From Ochrobactrum sp. Q0168 (GTDB lineage: Bacteria; Pseudomonadota; Alphaproteobacteria; Rhizobiales; Rhizobiaceae), in NCBI RefSeq assembly GCF_016427605.1, contig NZ_JAELXQ010000013.1, positions 1 to 64,000 of the forward strand: DNA of 64,000 nucleotides. Direction: 5' to 3'. A program made the translations under genes and the position numbers. Shown here piece after piece: positions 27,719-36,650 of this stretch (position 1 is its first letter; each line of letters starts with the position of its first letter). Under the pieces are notes generated by a model that had not been told where the DNA came from, made no database searches, and was given only the letters and a program-made list of their open reading frames with translations.

Positions 27719-28726
27719 ATGATGATGGCCGATTTACCTTCCCGGATGACTGCAATCGAGATATCCGAACCGGGTGGCCCGCATATGTTGCGACCCGTTC
27801 AGCGATCCATGCCGGAACCGGGAGAGGGGCAGGTGCTGGTGCGTGTGCGGGCTGCGGGTGTCAATCGCCCGGACGTCCTGCAGCGTCAGGGAAGCTATGC
27901 GCCGCCGCCCGGCGCCTCCGATATTCCGGGGCTGGAGATTGCAGGCGATATCGTTGCGCTCGGTGCGGGCGTGAAGCGCTTCAAGAAGGGCGATCAGGTC
28001 GTGGCGCTGCTGCCCGGCGGCGGCTATGCCGAATATGCCGTGGTGCATGAAACCAATGCGCTGCCGCTGCCTTCCGGCTATGGCTATATCGAGGCTGCGG
28101 CCATCCCCGAGACCTTCTTCACTGTCTGGCACAATGTGTTTCAACGCGGTGGGCTGACGGCGGGGGAGACCCTGCTGATCCATGGCGGTTCGTCGGGTAT
28201 CGGCACGACTGCTATCCAGCTGGGCAAGGCGTTTGGTGCCAAGGTCATTGTGACCGCCGGATCCAAGGACAAATGCGATGCCTGCGTGAAGCTTGGTGCC
28301 GATCACGCGATCAATTACCGCGACGAGGATTTCGTTACTGCCGTCAAGGAGCTGACTGGCGGCAAGGGCGCCGATGTCATTCTCGACATGGTGGGCGGCG
28401 ATTATGTCGATCGCAATTATAAGGTTGCCGCCGAAGATGGCCGCATCGTGCAGATCGCCTTTTTGAACGGCGCCAAGGCAACCGCCAATTTCGCGCTGCT
28501 GATGACCAAGCGTCTGACCCATACCGGCTCGACCTTGCGTGCCCGCCCGGTCGAATTCAAGGCGGGCCTCGCACGCGAACTGGAGGCAAAAGTCTGGCCG
28601 CTTCTGGCAACGCGCCGCGTTGCGCCGGTGATGGACATGATCTTTTCCCTGAAGGATGCCTGGCGCGCGCATGAGCGCATGGAAGAGGGGAGAAATATCG
28701 GCAAGATCGTGCTCGACATCGCGTGA
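27719..28726 (+). CDS. Zinc-free NAD(P)H:quinone oxidoreductase (PIG3-like MDR)
   Basis: A 335-residue medium-chain reductase. The GroES-like N-terminal domain (AAGVNRPDVLQRQG) lacks the zinc ligands of alcohol dehydrogenases, and the Rossmann fold has GGSSGIGTTAIQLG. It resembles the PIG3/quinone-oxidoreductase branch that reduces quinones with NADPH. The start ATG is behind CAGGAG; two further ATG codons follow directly. It is a single gene with a Bru-RS-like repeat right after the stop codon. Confidence 0.9.
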   Translation: MMMADLPSRMTAIEISEPGGPHMLRPVQRSMPEPGEGQVLVRVRAAGVNRPDVLQRQGSYAPPPGASDIPGLEIAGDIVALGAGVKRFKKGDQVVALLPGGGYAEYAVVHETNALPLPSGYGYIEAAAIPETFFTVWHNVFQRGGLTAGETLLIHGGSSGIGTTAIQLGKAFGAKVIVTAGSKDKCDACVKLGADHAINYRDEDFVTAVKELTGGKGADVILDMVGGDYVDRNYKVAAEDGRIVQIAFLNGAKATANFALLMTKRLTHTGSTLRARPVEFKAGLARELEAKVWPLLATRRVAPVMDMIFSLKDAWRAHERMEEGRNIGKIVLDIA

Positions 28727-28733
28727 GAGTTTC

Positions 28734-28842
28734 GGCTCTGACAGCCTGCAAATGGCGTGGTTCTGCGCTTCCGGTGCTCACGTACCCAAACGTACGCTCC
28801 GCTCCGGTTCTCGAACCCCACCATTCTCGGCTCGTCATAGCC
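28734..28842 (+). repeat. Bru-RS-like palindromic repeat, copy 4
   Basis: Ends GGCTCTGAC and GTCATAGCC, inner sequence CCTGCAAATGGC, core CTTCCGGTGCTCACGTAC / CGTACGCTCCGCTCCGG. It begins 7 bp after the quinone oxidoreductase stop codon and probably forms the 3' end of that transcript. Confidence 0.85.
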
Positions 28843-28996
28843 GCAATCGGGAAATCACGCACAGATTGTTGTGACGGCTTCAGCGCATTCTTGCTCTGTA
28901 GCCAAAAAACCTATATATAGGCCGTGATTTCCCGGAAATTGTGGTTTTTTCCACGTCCCGCGCCACCGGAGCGGACGAACAGAAGGATTATATCTA

Positions 28997-29683
28997 ATGG
29001 CCACCCAGCTTCTTATGCCGAAGGCAACGGCCGTCTGGCTTGTCGATAATACGGCTCTGTCGTTTGATCAGATTGCAGCTTTCTGCAAACTGCATCCGCT
29101 GGAAGTGAAGGCGATTGCCGATGGCGAAGCCTCGCAGGGTATCAAGGGTCTCGATCCGGTCATTACAGGGCAGCTTTCGCGCGAGGAAATCGCGAAGGGC
29201 GAAAAAGACCAGTATTACCGTCTGAAGCTTGCTGACCCGAAGGTTCGCGTTCCCGAAGCCAAGCGCAAGGGCCCACGCTACACGCCGCTGTCGAAGCGTC
29301 AGGATCGTCCGAACGCGATTCTCTGGCTGGTGCGCAATCATCCCGAGCTGAAGGATGCGCAGATTTCGCGCCTGATCGGCACGACCAAGTCGACCATCGA
29401 ACAGATTCGCAATCGTTCGCATTGGAACTCGGCCAATCTGACGGCGATGGACCCGGTCACGCTCGGCCTTTGCTCGCAGATCGATCTCGACATCGAAGTC
29501 GAACGCGCAGCGCGCAACCGTCCGGCTGCACCGGAATCCGACAGCACCTTGCTGCCAGCTTCGGCAACGGAAAACTTCGACTATCGCGACGAACAGCCTG
29601 CGGAAGAAGAACTCGACGCGGACAAGGTTTTCGCCAAGCTCTCGTCCCTCAAGGGGTCGAACACCGACGAAGACGAAGAATAA
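28997..29683 (+). CDS. trcR: TrcR, DUF1013 cell-cycle transcriptional regulator
   Basis: A 228-residue protein matching DUF1013 along its length: a conserved N-terminus (MPKATAVWLVDNTALSFDQI), a central KRKGPRYTPLSKRQDRPNA segment, and a putative helix-turn-helix around ISRLIGTTKSTIEQIRNRSHW. The name TrcR and the cell-cycle role come from annotation of this family in alphaproteobacteria. The C-terminus is acidic. A terminator follows. Confidence 0.85.
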   Translation: MATQLLMPKATAVWLVDNTALSFDQIAAFCKLHPLEVKAIADGEASQGIKGLDPVITGQLSREEIAKGEKDQYYRLKLADPKVRVPEAKRKGPRYTPLSKRQDRPNAILWLVRNHPELKDAQISRLIGTTKSTIEQIRNRSHWNSANLTAMDPVTLGLCSQIDLDIEVERAARNRPAAPESDSTLLPASATENFDYRDEQPAEEELDADKVFAKLSSLKGSNTDEDEE

Positions 29684-29703
29684 TCTTCGTAACGAACGAT
29701 CAA

Positions 29704-29731
29704 AAACCCCGCCGAACCGGCGGGTTTTTTA
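29704..29731 (+). terminator. Rho-independent terminator after trcR
   Basis: AACCCCGCCG-AA-CCGGCGGGTT followed by T6 lies 20 bp after the stop codon. It may also serve the convergent WYL gene. Confidence 0.9.
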
Positions 29732-29743
29732 TTGAGCTGCGTT

Positions 29744-30445
29744 TCAGTCTTTAAATGCGTTGTATTCGCTCATTTCCATCAGGCGGTAGAAATCAGCCAG
29801 TGTCTTGCCGCGCTCGGCCCGAAACCGGCGGCCAGCCTCGCTTGCCTCCACAATGCGGTCCGTGCGAAAAGTGCGGAAGGCGTTGCGCAGCTCGCACCAG
29901 CCGATGACAGTCCACACCTTGCCCCAGAACCACAGGCCCAGCGGGCGAATATCGCGTTCGCTCTCGCGGGCTTCGAGATCGCGATAGCGGATGTTGAGCA
30001 CGCAGCTTTCGTCCACTGCGCGCTCCACAGCGTCGATGATGCGGCGCTCATCAATGCTGATTCTGGCCGTAGGGGCATGGATCTGCGTGCCGGTGATGCG
30101 CGCACGCTCTTCCTTGGGCAGCACAGCTTCGATCTTGACGAGCGCTTCTTCGGCGCCGCGCGCCATGGATACGCCGCCCCAGGCGCGGATGAGGCGCGCA
30201 CCCGCCACCAGCGCGACGATTTCATCACGCGTGAACATCAGGGGCGGCAGCTCGAAACCCTGCCGCAATATATAGCCGACACCGGCCTCGCCATCGATCG
30301 GAACGCCGGTCGATTGCAGGTCGGATATGTCGCGATAAATGGTTCGCTCGGAGACTTCCAGCCGTTCGGCAAGCTGGCGCGCGGTGACAAGCCTGCCGCC
30401 GCGCAGGTGCTGAACGATCTGGAAAAGACGGTCTGCTCTGCGCAT
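29744..30445 (-). CDS. HTH-WYL transcriptional regulator (YafY-like)
   Basis: A 233-residue regulator with an N-terminal winged helix (LAERLEVSERTIYRDI, about residues 22-37) and a C-terminal WYL domain that usually senses a ligand or nucleic acid (RPLGLWFWGKVWTVIGW). The start ATG fits the HTH; upstream sequence in the frame belongs to the next gene. It is 7 bp downstream of a DUF1127-like small gene and likely cotranscribed with it. Confidence 0.88.
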   Translation of the reverse strand: MRRADRLFQIVQHLRGGRLVTARQLAERLEVSERTIYRDISDLQSTGVPIDGEAGVGYILRQGFELPPLMFTRDEIVALVAGARLIRAWGGVSMARGAEEALVKIEAVLPKEERARITGTQIHAPTARISIDERRIIDAVERAVDESCVLNIRYRDLEARESERDIRPLGLWFWGKVWTVIGWCELRNAFRTFRTDRIVEASEAGRRFRAERGKTLADFYRLMEMSEYNAFKD

Positions 30446-30452
30446 TCCGGTG

Positions 30453-30638
30453 TCACTCTCCGTTGCAATATTGTGTCTTGCGCTGTTCCAGATAGCGATC
30501 CGGCCAGCCCAAATCCTTGCGCAGATCTTTTGGTAAACCGTCCAGTGCGCGCTGGGTGCGGACAAAACGGCGACGCTCATCATGCCTGCGCCGGTATTCC
30601 TTCAAGATTGCGATCAGCGGTGCGATTGCGAGTGCCAT
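30453..30638 (-). CDS. DUF1127-like small basic protein
   Basis: A 61-residue protein with a short hydrophobic N-terminus and an Arg-rich middle. LPKDLRKDLGWPD resembles the conserved LxxRxLxDIGL core of DUF1127/YjiS-like proteins. The ATG is behind GGGAGA. Some small DUF1127 proteins in Agrobacterium regulate phosphate and carbon metabolism and RNA turnover; the link here is by resemblance only. It heads a two-gene unit with the WYL regulator. Confidence 0.6.
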   Translation of the reverse strand: MALAIAPLIAILKEYRRRHDERRRFVRTQRALDGLPKDLRKDLGWPDRYLEQRKTQYCNGE

Positions 30639-30736
30639 AGTTCATCTCCCTCATCCTTGGGGAAACACTATCGCACACCCCTCCTGACAGCTTTCTGTCA
30701 GGAGCAAAGCGATATTATTATGTCGCTAATATATAG

Positions 30737-30784
30737 AGCATTTCCAGCAAAAGTGCGTAGCGGTTTTGCGTAGGATAATGCGCA
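30737..30784. repeat. Palindromic repeat, pair member A (matches 46841-46886)
   Basis: A 46 bp sequence starting GAGCATTTCCAGC and ending AGGATAATGC is identical except for one base to the reverse complement of 46841-46886. It lies between the DUF1127-like gene and the SDR gene. Confidence 0.85.
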
Positions 30785-30864
30785 ACAAAAAGAGCTAGAG
30801 CTGTTGGAAGATTCCGTTTTAACAAGAACCGCTCTCGCTGCTGCAACACGAGCGCCGCAAGCGG

Positions 30865-31656
30865 TTACGGTTTGAAGGGTGGTTTGGCCATATAGCTGAG
30901 CGGCAGGCGACCGCCATCGGCATAGATGGTCTGACCGGTGATATAGCTGGCGTCCGGCGATGCGAGAAACGAGGCGATGGATGCGATTTCCGTCGGCTCC
31001 CCGATTCGGCCAAGCGGCGTGCGCGACAGGATCGTCTTTCGCGCCTCGGCATCCGTATTCACTGCTGACAGCATATCGGTCTGTATCGAGCCGGGGCCGA
31101 TCGCGTTGACGCGGATGCCCCATTTCGCGAGCGCTACGGCCATGGTTCGCGTCAGCTGGCTGAGCCCGCCCTTGGAGACGGAATAGGCAAGTTGGTCCGG
31201 CAGTCCGAAAATGGCGTTGACCGACGACATATTGATGATCGTGCCTGCTTCGCCGCCCGCTTCCACACGCGCGACCATGCGTTTGGCGACTGCCTGCCCG
31301 CACAGGAATGCGCCCTTCAGATTGACGCGCATGACGCGGTCGAAATCCTCTTCCTTGAGGTCGAGAAAATCGGCCTTGTGGACGATACCGGCATTGTTGA
31401 CGAGAATATCGATCTCGCCAAGATTGGTGACGGTAAAGGTCAGCAGATTATGGATATCGAGCTTGTCGCCGACATCCGCCGCCATGGCGCGCACATCGCC
31501 GAATTGTTCGAGGTCTTTGACCGCCTGCAAGGTGGCCGTGTTGTCGATATCCGACAGAACGACGCTGGCGCCGTCCATGAGGAAGCGTTTTGCGATGGCA
31601 TAACCGATACCGCGGGCAGCACCGGTGACGATGGCTACCTTGCCTTCAAGCTGCAT
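30865..31656 (-). CDS. Short-chain dehydrogenase/reductase
   Basis: A 263-residue SDR oxidoreductase of the FabG-like classical type: TGAARGIG cofactor motif at about residues 11-18, NNAG, catalytic Ser and YSVSK. The C-terminal YADGG segment is typical. The substrate is unknown; it is 80 bp downstream of the propionyl-CoA synthetase gene on the same strand, so a shared transcript is possible. Confidence 0.88.
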   Translation of the reverse strand: MQLEGKVAIVTGAARGIGYAIAKRFLMDGASVVLSDIDNTATLQAVKDLEQFGDVRAMAADVGDKLDIHNLLTFTVTNLGEIDILVNNAGIVHKADFLDLKEEDFDRVMRVNLKGAFLCGQAVAKRMVARVEAGGEAGTIINMSSVNAIFGLPDQLAYSVSKGGLSQLTRTMAVALAKWGIRVNAIGPGSIQTDMLSAVNTDAEARKTILSRTPLGRIGEPTEIASIASFLASPDASYITGQTIYADGGRLPLSYMAKPPFKP

Positions 31657-31736
31657 GGTCTGTTCTCCGTTTCGCGCGGAGAGTGGACCGGCGAAAACCG
31701 CCGGTCAAGAGTTTGGGTCTGATGCCGCTCCCGAGC

Positions 31737-33647
31737 TCAGGCGAAGGCCATGCCGATGTGACGTTCGCGCAGGATCGTGCTGATTTCATCGAGAACCGCC
31801 GGATCTTCGATGGTGGCGGGCATTTTCCACGGCTCGCCATCGGCGATCTTCTGGATCGTCGAGCGCAGGATCTTGCCGGAGCGGGTCTTGGGCAGACGCT
31901 TCACGGTCAGGGCCAGCCGGAAGGCGGCGACCGGGCCGATTGCGTCGCGGATCATGGCTACGCATTCCTTTTCGACCTCGCGCGTGTCGCGGTCGATGTT
32001 GGATTTCAGCACCAGAAACCCGCAAGGCGCCTGACCCTTGACCGGATCGGAAATGCCCAGCACCGCGCATTCCGCCACATCGGGATGACCGGAAAGAACT
32101 TCTTCCATCGCGCCCGTCGACAGGCGATGGCCCGCGACGTTGATGATGTCGTCGGTGCGGCTCATGATGTAGAGATAGCCGTCGCTATCCATATATCCGG
32201 CATCGGCGGTTTTATAATAGCCGGGGAACTCCGCGAGATAGGCTTTCTTAAAGCGCTCATCGGCGTTCCACAGCGTTGGCAGGCAGCCGGGCGGCAGCGG
32301 CAGCTTGATCAGGATATTGCCGAGCTGTCCGCGTTCGACCTCATGGCCTTCATCATCCAGCACGCGGATATCGTAGCCCGGAAGGCAGACAGCTGGCGAT
32401 CCATATTTCGTTTCCAGAAGGCCGAGACCGAGCGGATTGGCGACCATGGGCCAGCCGCTTTCGGTCTGCCACCAGTGATCGAGCACCGGGCGTCCGATCA
32501 GCTTTTCCGCCCAATGGATTGTGTCGGGATCAGCGCGTTCGCCCGCCAGAAACAGCGCGCGGAACTTCGAGAGGTCATATTTGCGGACGTAATGTCCGTC
32601 GGCATCTTCCTTCTTGATGGCGCGCAGTGCTGTGGGGGCTGTAAACATCACCTCCACGCCGTGCTCTGCGATGATGCGCCAATAGGTGCCCGCATCCGGC
32701 GTGCCGATGGGCTTGCCTTCGAACAGGATCGTCGTGGCGCCTGCCAGCAGCGGCGCATAGACGATGTAGGAGTGACCGACCACCCAGCCGACATCCGAGG
32801 CGGCCCAGAAAACCTGTCCCGGCTCCACGCCGAAGACGTGTTTGAGCGACCAGGCCAGCGCCACCATGTGCCCGCCATTGTCGCGCACCACGCCCTTTGG
32901 CTCGCCGGTGGTGCCGGACGTATAGAGCACATAAAGAGGATCGGTCGCGGCCACGGGCGTGCAGGGCACGTGACGACCGCGCGCCGCGTCGACAGCGGTT
33001 TTGTAATCGATATCGCGCCCGTCGACTGGGGCATGCGCATATTGTTCGCGCTGCAGGATGATGCAATGGCCGACCTTGTGATGGGCGGTCGCAATAGCCT
33101 TGTCGAGCATGTCCTGATACGGCACCACGCGCGTCGGCTCGATGCCGCAGGAACCGGCGATGATCATCACCGGCTTGGCATCGTCGATGCGGGTTGCGAG
33201 TTCGTTGGCGGCGAAACCGCCGAAGACGACGGAATGCACGGCGCCGATGCGCGCCGATGCAAGCATGGCGATGGCAGCTTCGGGCACCATAGGCATGTAG
33301 ATCAGGATGCGGTCACCCTTTGTCACGCCGTTATCGAGCATGACGGCGGAAAGCGCCTCCACTTCCTCCAGCAATTCGCTATAGGTGAATTTGCGCACTT
33401 GGCCGGTGACGGGGCTTTCATAGATCAGCGCCAGCTGATTGCCGCGTCCATTGGCGACGTGACGGTCGAGCGCATTGTAGCAGGTGTTGCATTCCGCGCC
33501 GGTGAACCAGCGGCCATAGACGCCTTCGTCGCCTGCAAAAACCTGATCCCATGGCTTGAACCAGTCGATCGCGTCTGCGGCTTCCGCCCAGAAACGTTCA
33601 GGATCGGCCTGCCATGCGGCATAGGTTTCGGCATATTTCGAAGTCAT
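31737..33647 (-). CDS. prpE: Propionyl-CoA synthetase
   Basis: A 636-residue adenylate-forming acyl-CoA synthetase. The N-terminal ACAS domain starts YAETYAAWQADPERFWAE, followed by the AMP-binding P-loop TSGTTGEPKG, DVGWVVGHSY, and the C-terminal catalytic lysine in KTRSGKILR. The overall pattern fits PrpE, which activates propionate, rather than acetyl-CoA synthetase. The start ATG is behind GGAGG. No prpBCD genes are nearby, so propionate would be used by another route such as methylmalonyl-CoA. Confidence 0.9.
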   Translation of the reverse strand: MTSKYAETYAAWQADPERFWAEAADAIDWFKPWDQVFAGDEGVYGRWFTGAECNTCYNALDRHVANGRGNQLALIYESPVTGQVRKFTYSELLEEVEALSAVMLDNGVTKGDRILIYMPMVPEAAIAMLASARIGAVHSVVFGGFAANELATRIDDAKPVMIIAGSCGIEPTRVVPYQDMLDKAIATAHHKVGHCIILQREQYAHAPVDGRDIDYKTAVDAARGRHVPCTPVAATDPLYVLYTSGTTGEPKGVVRDNGGHMVALAWSLKHVFGVEPGQVFWAASDVGWVVGHSYIVYAPLLAGATTILFEGKPIGTPDAGTYWRIIAEHGVEVMFTAPTALRAIKKEDADGHYVRKYDLSKFRALFLAGERADPDTIHWAEKLIGRPVLDHWWQTESGWPMVANPLGLGLLETKYGSPAVCLPGYDIRVLDDEGHEVERGQLGNILIKLPLPPGCLPTLWNADERFKKAYLAEFPGYYKTADAGYMDSDGYLYIMSRTDDIINVAGHRLSTGAMEEVLSGHPDVAECAVLGISDPVKGQAPCGFLVLKSNIDRDTREVEKECVAMIRDAIGPVAAFRLALTVKRLPKTRSGKILRSTIQKIADGEPWKMPATIEDPAVLDEISTILRERHIGMAFA

Positions 33648-33944
33648 GCTTTTCCTCCCAGAAACACACACCCGACACGGCCCGCAAGGCGGACGTCCAT
33701 GGTGCGATTTTTTATCAGATGTTAGCGCGAGCCCGGCCTCCTCAGACCAGCATCCTCCGGATGTCTCCGGTGCGCTTTCATCTCCTCCATCCTTAATTTA
33801 CGCCGAGCCGTGAAGCTTCGTCCATGGGACTTAAGATGAAGATTGCAACATAAAGCAGCGGCATTTTGAGGGCGCAGCAATTGAGCGGGAATGGCTTGCA
33901 GCTTGCGTATGGCTGCGGCACAAGGGCAAGAGAGAGGTGTCGCC
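33648..33944. other. 297 bp region upstream of prpE and the small membrane gene
   Basis: A divergent promoter region. I see no gene in it and no strong hairpin. Confidence 0.5.
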
Positions 33945-34109
33945 GTGACCAAAATTTTGCCTGTGCTGCTTGTCCTATTGATGGGACTGCACATCATCAA
34001 ACCGCTCGGGCTGCCGGGATTGAAGCGGCGCGGCGATTTCTGGAAAATTGCCGTCATCGCCATATTTGTCATGGCGCTCGCCGTGGGATTTCATTTCCGC
34101 GAATCATGA
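33945..34109 (+). CDS. 54-residue two-helix membrane protein
   Basis: A small protein starting at GTG behind AGAGAGGTG. It has two hydrophobic helices (residues 3-16 and 32-47) joined by a basic loop (LKRRGDFWK), and ends GFHFRES. No known family was recognised. The good ribosome-binding site and the terminator directly after the stop support it as a real gene. An in-frame ATG at 33891 is less likely, since it would add a non-hydrophobic stretch. Confidence 0.7.
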   Translation: MTKILPVLLVLLMGLHIIKPLGLPGLKRRGDFWKIAVIAIFVMALAVGFHFRES

Positions 34110-34112
34110 AAA

Positions 34113-34138
34113 GGCCCGGCCTAAACCGGGCTTTTCCT
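34113..34138. terminator. Terminator after the small membrane gene
   Basis: GCCCGG-CCTAAA-CCGGGC followed by TTTTCCTT. It lies between convergent genes. Confidence 0.85.
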
Positions 34139-34161
34139 TGTATCGCTGGTCTTGAAACAGA

Positions 34162-35187
34162 TCAGGCAGCTTGTTCGAGTTCTTTTTTCCAGCCGCCGGT
34201 TGCGGCAAGGCCGTTCATGCGGGCGCGGTGCGTGAAGGCGCGCTGACCGGCAGCGACATTCTCCGGCTTGCCGCCCCATGCTTCAAGGGCTGCCGCCTGC
34301 AGGGCGCGTCCATAAGAGAAAGTCATTTTCCAGGGCATGTCATAAGTGGCATTCATGGCCGAGAGATGCGCCGTGGCCTCTTCGCCCGTCTGTCCTCCAG
34401 ACAAGAAAGCGATGCCTGGAACTGCGGCGGGAACGGTGTTCAGGAAGCACCGCACGGTCTTTTCTGCCACGTCCTCGACCGAAGCCTTGCGGGCATTTTT
34501 TCCGTCGATGACCATGTTCGGCTTTAGGATCATGCCTTCGAGCCTGACGCGGGCGTCATAGAGCTCGGCAAAGACCGTCTTCAGCACCAGTTCGGTCACT
34601 TCATAGCAGCGGTCGATGGTGTGATCGCCCGGTTTGCCATCCATCAAAACTTCCGGCTCGACAATCGGCACGATGCCAGCTTCCTGACAAAGCGCTGCAT
34701 AGCGTGCCAGCGCCTGTGCATTCTGCCTGACCGCACCCCATGACGGCAGAGTGTCGGAGATTGAGAGGACGCCGCGCCATTTGGCAAAGCGTGCGCCGAG
34801 GCCGTAATATTCGTTCAGGCGTTCGCGCAGGCCGTCCAGACCTTCGGTGATGGTTTCACCGGGGAAACCGGCAAGCGGTTTCGCGCCAGCATCAACCTTG
34901 ATACCCGGAATCGAACCTGCACTGCGGATGATCTCGGTCAGCGGCGTGCCGTTCTTGGCTTTCTGACGGATGGTCTCATCGTAAAGAATGACACCGGATA
35001 TATAGTTCTTCATCGCATCATCGGCGCGGAACAGCATCTCGCGGTAATCGCGGCGCGTCTCTTCGGTGGACGTCAGATTGATCGAACCGAAACGCTTCTC
35101 GATGGTTCCGGAGCTTTCATCAGCCGCCAGAATGCCCTTTCCGGAAGCGACCAGAGCAATCGCAATATCTTCAAGACGTTCGGTCAT
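34162..35187 (-). CDS. Class I fructose-bisphosphate aldolase
   Basis: A 341-residue class I aldolase that forms a Schiff base with its substrate; the lysine lies in LEGMILKPN (about residue 215-220), the class I signature. KGILAADESSGTIEKRF is at the N-terminus. It cleaves fructose-1,6-bisphosphate in lower glycolysis and works in reverse in gluconeogenesis. The start ATG is behind GAGGAG. It lies downstream of tkt-gap-pgk but is separated from them by an opposite-strand dehydrogenase gene. Confidence 0.94.
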   Translation of the reverse strand: MTERLEDIAIALVASGKGILAADESSGTIEKRFGSINLTSTEETRRDYREMLFRADDAMKNYISGVILYDETIRQKAKNGTPLTEIIRSAGSIPGIKVDAGAKPLAGFPGETITEGLDGLRERLNEYYGLGARFAKWRGVLSISDTLPSWGAVRQNAQALARYAALCQEAGIVPIVEPEVLMDGKPGDHTIDRCYEVTELVLKTVFAELYDARVRLEGMILKPNMVIDGKNARKASVEDVAEKTVRCFLNTVPAAVPGIAFLSGGQTGEEATAHLSAMNATYDMPWKMTFSYGRALQAAALEAWGGKPENVAAGQRAFTHRARMNGLAATGGWKKELEQAA

Positions 35188-35470
35188 TCGTAAGCTCCTC
35201 TTCAGAACCGGCCGACTGGAGTTGGTCTCAGTCGGCATCGGAAATTGATGACTTATCGCCGATGGCAGAAGTGTCCGGTAAAAAGATGGCAGGGGCAACT
35301 GCTTGAAACGATTGAAATTTTTTTAAACGATTTAGACTGAACAAGTTTTCTTCTCGCCAGTCGAAACACGCTGGTTCTTGTTTTTACGGTGAGGGGTTTC
35401 ATCTCGGCGACAAGACCCCATGTAACAATAACCTGCCGTTCTCATCGCCCAACGCCTCCGAGGAGAAGAC

Positions 35471-36616
35471 ATGCGCGCCCCTCTCTACCTGCTATTTGCT
35501 CTCGCCGCATCGGTGGCATCTGTTCCGGTGCATTCCGCCTGGTCCGCCAGCATTAATGCGGGCGACCGCGAAGCCAAGGCTGAGGCGCCTTTCACCGTCA
35601 CAAGCATTGCCGAATTCAACACGCCATGGGCAATCGCCTTCCTATCTGATGGCCGTCTCGTCGTGACGGAAAAACCCGGAGAGATTTTCATTGTCACCCA
35701 GACAGGTAAAAAGACCGAAGTGGCGGGCGTGCCGAAGGTTGCCTTTGGCGGACAGAACGGTCTGCTCGACATAGAGCCTGCGCCGGATTTCGCGAAGAGC
35801 AAGGGGCTTTATTTCACCTATAACGAACCTGCAGAAGGCGGCAGCAGCGTGGTGCTGGCGCGGGCGAGACTGGCGCAAAGCGGCGGCAACGCTACGCTTG
35901 AAGACGTGACCATGCTGTGGAAGCAGGACGTGGTCGGCAAGGGCGGTCAGCCGGGTGGCAAGATTGCCTTTGCGCCGGACGGCAAGCATCTGTTCCTTTC
36001 GGTCGGCGATCGTATGCAGCCTGCGACCGCACAGAATGACAAGGCCCCGATGGGCAAGATTCTGCGCATGAATCTGGATGGGTCCGTGCCGCAGGACAAT
36101 CCCTATGCGAATGAGGGCGGCATTCGCGGCCTGACCTGGACGACCGGTCACCGCAATCCTTATGGGCTGGCCTTCGCGCCCGATGGCAAGCTGTGGGAAC
36201 ACGAGATGGGGCCGCGCGGCGGCGATGAGTTCAATCTGATCAAGCCCGGCCTCAGTTATGGCTGGCCGCTGGTTTCCAACGGCGACAATTATAGCGGCAG
36301 GCCGATCCCGCGCCACAGCACCCGCCCGGAATTCGAAGCGCCGCTGCTTTACTGGACGCCGGTGATCTCACCGGGCGGTCTGGCGTTTTACAAGGGCGAC
36401 TTGTTCAAGCAGTGGAACGGTTCGGCCCTGATTGCCGGTCTTTCATCCATGGCTCTGGTGCGGGTTACAATCGATGGCAAAGGCCAGCCGGATGAAGCCG
36501 AGCGCTTCGATATGGGCAATCGCATCCGCGATGTGGCCGTTGGTCCAGATGGCGCGATCTGGCTGATCGAAGATGATAATCCCGGACGCCTTCTGAAATT
36601 GACGCCGAAAACTTAA
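35471..36616 (+). CDS. PQQ-dependent aldose sugar dehydrogenase, periplasmic
   Basis: A 381-residue protein with a signal peptide (cleaved near WSA) and a six-bladed beta-propeller of the soluble glucose/sorbosone dehydrogenase family (TPWAIAFLSDGRLVVTEKPG; GHRNPYGLAF; GPRGGDEFN). Relatives such as E. coli YliI oxidise aldoses with PQQ. PQQ synthesis genes are not in the window. The start ATG is behind AGGAG. It is oriented against the glycolytic genes on both sides. Confidence 0.9.
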   Translation: MRAPLYLLFALAASVASVPVHSAWSASINAGDREAKAEAPFTVTSIAEFNTPWAIAFLSDGRLVVTEKPGEIFIVTQTGKKTEVAGVPKVAFGGQNGLLDIEPAPDFAKSKGLYFTYNEPAEGGSSVVLARARLAQSGGNATLEDVTMLWKQDVVGKGGQPGGKIAFAPDGKHLFLSVGDRMQPATAQNDKAPMGKILRMNLDGSVPQDNPYANEGGIRGLTWTTGHRNPYGLAFAPDGKLWEHEMGPRGGDEFNLIKPGLSYGWPLVSNGDNYSGRPIPRHSTRPEFEAPLLYWTPVISPGGLAFYKGDLFKQWNGSALIAGLSSMALVRVTIDGKGQPDEAERFDMGNRIRDVAVGPDGAIWLIEDDNPGRLLKLTPKT

Positions 36617-36619
36617 AAT

Positions 36620-36650
36620 GAAAAGGCCCCGTTTCCGGGGCCTTTGATTT
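36620..36650. terminator. Bidirectional terminator between sugar dehydrogenase and pgk
   Basis: AGGCCCCG-TTTC-CGGGGCCT, an 8 bp stem, has A-rich sequence before and T-rich after, between two convergent genes. Confidence 0.9.

Noticed and set aside
31683..33725. 680-codon open frame on the plus strand
   Set aside because: It lies antisense to propionyl-CoA synthetase, which has all its motifs; the plus frame has no recognisable family and reflects high-GC codon bias.
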